A DNA stretch of 64,000 bases, from contig OZ024787.1 of the NCBI GenBank assembly GCA_964017065.1, positions 6,507,301 through 6,571,300 on the forward strand. The letters are read 5' to 3'. Shown here piece by piece: positions 59,540-64,000 of this stretch (positions are counted from its first letter, which is position 1; every line of letters starts with the position of its first letter). The translations under genes were made by a program, and so were the position numbers. The notes under the pieces are model-generated. The model searched no databases. It saw only the letters and a program-made list of their open reading frames with translations, and was not told the DNA's origin. This stretch comes from Haliclona indistincta. Lineage: Eukaryota; Porifera; Demospongiae; Haplosclerida; Chalinidae.

Positions 59540-60466
59540 AGGAGTACGTCTAGTAGAATCTTGTTGACGTCAATATCACACTCACAGAGGCTTCTAGTCC
59601 TTTCAACTTACGCTGTGTGGTGTAGGAACCTTACTGTGCGTACTGAGAATTTTGGCCGCCGGTCACGGCTAGAACACTGACTTGAGTGTTCACGTCTGGG
59701 TATGTCAGCTTTAACGAACAGATTGGTGTTACTTAGGGTATAGTACTGGTCTAGACAAATTTTCATACCTCTGGCTTGCGCGCTGAAGCTCCAGAGCAGA
59801 GGGGTGTCCCTAATCAGTAGACTGGACTGGACTGGAATGACCATACACGCACTCACAACTAATTAATATTCACGGTGCTGCGAGTTGCTATGGTCAGTGT
59901 TTCTGGAAAACTAAAGCAGCAGACAGAGCGATATTAGTAGTATAGCAAGTGCGTGTTGATAGCTACTCGTATCATGAAATACAACGAGCTTGCTTGCTTG
60001 CGAGAAAACGAATAACGCAGTCCATGATTGACGTGTTTATGCATAAAACTCGGCAGCAATGACTTTAGCAATACTACAATCTAGTAACAGAGCGATTTTT
60101 TTTTGCAATTGCGTCTATAAAGCACAGTTGCCCGTCGAGCAGCATGGATTTTCCCGTTTTTCTCAGCAGTGTGGAGTTTATTTTAAAAAATCGATCTGTT
60201 ACTACAGTGGAACACACGAAGAGAGTAGAAAAATATGTTGCTTATATTTTGGTTCATATCTCATGAACCAAGTGTCCTATGATCATGTTGCAGGTACCAA
60301 TATGATCCTGTATCCTTTCTGAATGTAATGAACTATATGGTTTCTTGTTACGTGACACACACATGAAACAATATGAAGCCATGTAGCAGAACACGTTTAG
60401 TTGGAGATCTCTGTATGTGCCGGTAGTTAAGAGCTCATAATGGATATGTGAACTGTCCTAATGTAT
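59540..60466. other. non-coding interval
   Basis: No gene or clear palindrome is seen. The part from about 60280 ('atcctgtatcctttctgaatg...tatggtttcttgttacgtgac') resembles the outer arm of the 52213 foldback, so it may be an extension of the neighbouring foldback. Confidence 0.35.
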
Positions 60467-61124
60467 ACGTACCTTTGACCAACATCTCGGCACCCAGTCA
60501 GCGTTACTACAAAAGTGCGGTGCGAAGACTGGTTTTTGCGACCAGCCCCAACGTTAGGTTAGAGAACTCACGAACCTGCGGGAGTTAAGATGCAAAACTT
60601 GCTTGCTGGATAGCTTACTCATTAATGATTACGAAAACACTTACCTTGAGCGCCTTCTTCGCTTCGTCGTGAATAGCGCAGCTCTTCCGTTCGCGAGTGC
60701 TGTTTTCTTGCCGCCATCTTGCGACTTTAATGGATTTTGTGATGTCACGCATAATAATTGTTGGCTGTGTAAGCGTCATAACTATTGAAAACACATGGAA
60801 TCAATGTAATAGTTATGATGCAACACATGCTAATAACCAACGTGTGACATCACAAAATCCATTAAAGTCGCAAGATGGTGGCAAGAAAACAGCACTCGCG
60901 AACAGAAGAGCTGCGCTATTATGACGAAGCGAAGAAGACGCTCAAGGTAAGTGTTTTCGTAATCATTAATGTATCAGCTATCCAGCAAGCAAGTTTTGCA
61001 TCTTAACTCCCGCAGGTTCGTGAGTTCTCTAACCTAACGTTGGGGCTGGTCGCAAAAACCAGTCTTCGAACCGCACTTTTGTAGTAATGTTGACTGGGCG
61101 CCAAGATGTTGGTCAAAGGTACGT
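60467..61124. mobile_element. foldback with ~320 bp arms, truncated by family A
   Basis: Arms 60467-60790 and about 60810-61124 are inverted ('cgtacctttgaccaacatc' against 'gttggtcaaaggtacg'). They share AACGTTAGG with the 52213 foldback. Family A copy 8 begins right at the outer end of the right arm. No coding capacity. Confidence 0.78.
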
Positions 61125-62332
61125 ATTAGGGAGACACGGTAGTGTCTCCCTATGTAGGGATGAACGAGAAAACAAGATGGCGGCTACATACAATGTATTA
61201 GCTTTCAAACGCTGATATTTCGCCTGGTGTTGAATTTTATACGTCTTTAGACACTTAGATCTGCTCTCTGGCGTTGCCCCATCTTACAGTAGCAAGGAGA
61301 TTGCTCGAAATTGTTACTAAAGTGACGAACCTGGAAACGGTGAAAATCCAGTTTCGTCATCTTCGTTTTCTTCTTTCTTTCTTTCTTTCTTCTTTCTTTC
61401 TTCCACTCGCCTAGCGCCTTTACGCGAGCAGTGCCGAGACCAAAACATCCACGAACAGTCGTGAAATTCTCCTGGCATGTGCCTTTTGAGCTTTGTTTTT
61501 AGCGTAACGGCGATCTAAGTTCCGCGATTTCTCGATCGTGATCCATTGTCAGCTTAGTGTTAGACGCCATTATTGTGATTGCGCAATACGCACGTGACCA
61601 AGCAATGGGTAGCGCACGTGACCAAGCAGCTAAAGTATCGCTGCGCCGTGTGGATCACTATCACGGAGAACACACACCCGGCATTTGTCTGGAGTCTTCG
61701 AAGAACGTTAAGCTCGTGTAGGATCGCCATTCTGCACTTGCCAGATAATTATAACCGCTGTGTAGGTCTACAACAAGTGTGGGCGGGGCTCGTATGCATT
61801 GCATGCATGCGTACAGCTTAACAATTTTAGCTACAAATTTAAGAAAAGCCATCAGCAACAGGAATACTAAACTAATGGTGGAAACAAAGACTTCTCAGCA
61901 CAAGCATGATATTGAACTGCACTTCACTAAAAAGAAAAAAGGACACAAACAAGAAATTAAAAAGATTTCTATCGAAATCAAAAGGATGTAGTGATGAAGA
62001 AATCTACCACTGGTTCACAATGTAAACAAACAAGGAACAAGCATAGAATGGTAACACGATTGACTTGCTAACAGACCATAGATCCCTACATCAGTAGCTG
62101 TACATAAGATGTCACAAGTTGAATGCACGTCAGGTATCAGTCCGGCAACAGCACTAGCTGAACTAGCTATGGCCAACCACAGCAGCCACTGATGTAGGGA
62201 TCTATGGTCTGTTAGCAAGTCAATCGTGTTACCATTCTATGCTTGTTCCTTGTTGGTTTACATTGTGAACCAGTGGTAGATTTCTTCATCACTACATCCT
62301 TTTGATTTCGATAGAAATCTTTTTAATTTCTT
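61125..62332 (-). mobile_element. family A repeat, copy 8
   Basis: The tail hairpin is at 61127-61160, the body at 61160-61945 and the palindromic head at about 61945-62100 and 62180-62332. It is very close to copy 3 in the body. It abuts a piggyBac-like MITE at 62333. Confidence 0.88.
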
Positions 62333-62879
62333 TACAACATGCAGTACGTTTTCTACAACATGCAGTACGTTAGCTGTCCCAAACTAGCACTGTTGTTTCC
62401 TGGTATGTCAAAGTTTACGACCATGTACTAAAGTCTGAATTGGCCACTCCCACTTCGGAACTGAAGCCACTTAAGTGCTGCGACCTCGTCATTTTTCAGC
62501 CAATTTTGGTCTTCGTTTAGCCCTTGTGACTGATACAAAAACCTGGTGGTGTCCAGGTGAGCAAACAGCATAGTTTAGACCATATTTCATGCCCAAGTAT
62601 GCATTTCCGGGCATCCTGAAGCCTTAAAATGCCAAAAGTGGCGAGGGGCCCGCCCCTTCGAACCCCGGGTTAACGGGGAGACACCCCCTTTAAAATTCCC
62701 CCCGTACTGTACGTTTTAGTGGGGAGGGCGCGCCGAAAAACAGGTCATTTTTTCAGGTAAAGTCATCTTTTGCAAATAAACTTGATTTGACCTTTCTAGA
62801 GCACTTTTTGCACTTTTTATGACGTCTAGAGTAGGTGGAGTCAATTATGGCGGCTAAAGCCGCTATAGGCCTTAAAGGG
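62333..62879. mobile_element. piggyBac-like MITE, copy 3, one end lost
   Basis: The right end reads GGCCTTAAAGGG followed by TTAA (62880-62883) and the body matches copy 1 closely in inverse orientation. The left end is cut at the family A border and has a small duplication ('acaacatgcagtacgtt' twice, 62334-62370). Confidence 0.78.
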
Positions 62880-62950
62880 TTAATTAGCTAAAAATTTCAC
62901 CTCTGCGCCGCTCATTGCCCACCCAATCTTGTTTTCCTGGATCCGCCACT

Positions 62951-63102
62951 GTAAGTAAACAAGATTTGAAATAAAAAGGATTATAACAATAGCAGTGTAA
63001 TGCTACCTCCCTATTAAATTAACCACAACTATCGAAAGCAGTTAATTTATGGAGGTAGCATTACACTGCTATTGTTACAATCCTCAAATCTTGTTTACTT
63101 AC
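62951..63102. mobile_element. 152 bp palindromic MITE
   Basis: The arms start GTAAGTAAACAAGATTTG and end CAAATCTTGTTTACTTAC, with inner 'aatagcagtgtaatgctacctcc' against 'ggaggtagcattacactgctatt'. Confidence 0.8.
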
Positions 63103-64000
63103 CTTCACAATCTTGTTTCCATACTTTTTCGATACATGTACCAACCCTAAATCTCTTCCATTTTGTTAAAATGTTTTTATTACTTGTTTTTTTTTCTTTT
63201 TTATGTATTAATGACTTATTTGGCACTTATGCTAATACAGTGTAAAGAGAATTACTCCCCTCATCATGACTGCACTGCACTCGATCGACTCTGCACTGAA
63301 TACAACACATCTTGCTCATTATTCTTCAGCAGCCTGAACAGGCAAATGTGAAGATTTGCTCGTTGTCAGTGTCTGCTGTGAACACTGCTAGTGGCAGCAG
63401 CACTCGCGTTCCAAGCAATTTGTACTAAGGTGCGCTTGTATTGCATACACGGGCATGCACGAGTAGGCGTAACCTAGTAACGGAGTTCAAGCATGGAGTT
63501 ATGAATCAAAAATCGCAGTTTTCCTGAAAGTACTCGCTTCTGCCAGTGTTTTAGGCTTAAATAGATATCAGGTGCACTGCTCACAATGACTAGTGTAGTT
63601 TCTGTATAGGTTTTGTCTTGAATAGCTCACTCGTCACGGCACTAGGCTCTCTGAAGAAATATGAAGATGAACGAACGGGTGATCACGCGAACTCTGGTTT
63701 ACCACCTTAGACTTCGTTTCTGCTGTTACTAAAGGTCTTTGGCATCGAAAATATCGTCTAAGATGCCGCAGTTGGATAGAATCGCTTGAAACACCCGTGC
63801 GGCTAAGATATGAGCCTGCCTGCTGTAATTTTGCCTCAGTCCTGACGCTGAGACGCCATATTGTTTTTGTCGTACCAACATGTTTTCTTGACAAACTTAA
63901 TGGACTCATTGCAAGCGCTTATACATCAGCATGAACACCAGGTGATTAAACTACAGTTAGATTTTACGAGAGAAGATGAATACGCGATTAACTCGTTTTC
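63103..64000. other. unassigned sequence at the window end
   Basis: No gene, repeat or palindrome is recognised. The stretch at 63163-63215 is T rich. The next RNF213-like exon expected after 57520 was not found here. Confidence 0.35.

Overview
This is eukaryotic, animal-type nuclear DNA, not bacterial. It shows spliced genes with GT-AG introns, animal transposon families (BEL/Pao, ISL2EU with THAP domains, Helitron, Tc1/mariner, piggyBac-like) and very dense inverted-repeat elements. Many introns of the main host gene are only about 47-80 bp, which recalls compact marine invertebrate genomes such as demosponges. A sponge is my best guess, but the species cannot be fixed from sequence alone.

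The backbone is one very large plus-strand gene coding for a homologue of RNF213 (mysterin), the giant AAA+ E3 ubiquitin ligase. Twenty-six exons between 10500 and 57520 can be placed with matching phases. They cover part of the N-terminal arm, a long helical region that here carries a tandem UBA-like insert, and AAA units with P-loops in exons 41749-41971, 55600-55732 and 57298-57520. The 3' half (remaining AAA units, RING) lies beyond the window or is lost. A few introns have been inflated to 2-20 kb by nested transposons, which fill most of the window.

Layout: 1-5470, decayed BEL/Pao retrotransposon (+) with a 1 kb insert. 5600-13600, small inverted-repeat elements, possible upstream exons at 6703-7237 and three N-terminal exons at 10500-11607. 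13650-19092, two ISL2EU-type transposons (THAP + DDE transposase; YqaJ nuclease), a Helitron protein fragment inside a TIR element, and a copy of repeat family A. 19345-21230, family A copy 2, interrupted by a 671 bp TIR element carrying a RecQ-like helicase fragment. 21830-22728, LINE RT fragment. 22838-30404, second BEL/Pao (-) with both 161 bp-type LTRs, carrying a piggyBac-like MITE in pol and a family A copy in one LTR. 30618-31823, another family A copy.

32140-46030 holds the middle of the RNF213-like gene, with family A copies 5 and 6, a 1.3 kb foldback and several MITEs in its introns. 46316-49881 is a Tc1/IS630-type transposon with about 0.8 kb inverted termini, followed by a TTAA-flanked MITE, a minus-strand two-exon gene (51068-52003) and a 2 kb foldback. 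55003-57520 holds the catalytic AAA exons. 57557-64000 holds more foldbacks, two family A copies and a piggyBac-like MITE.

The most notable items are the RNF213-like gene with its UBA-like insert, and an unclassified 1.2 kb repeat (family A, eight copies) with a palindromic head and a hairpin + CTAATA tail. No rRNA, tRNA or CRISPR array was recognised. All calls come from reading the sequence; no search was run.
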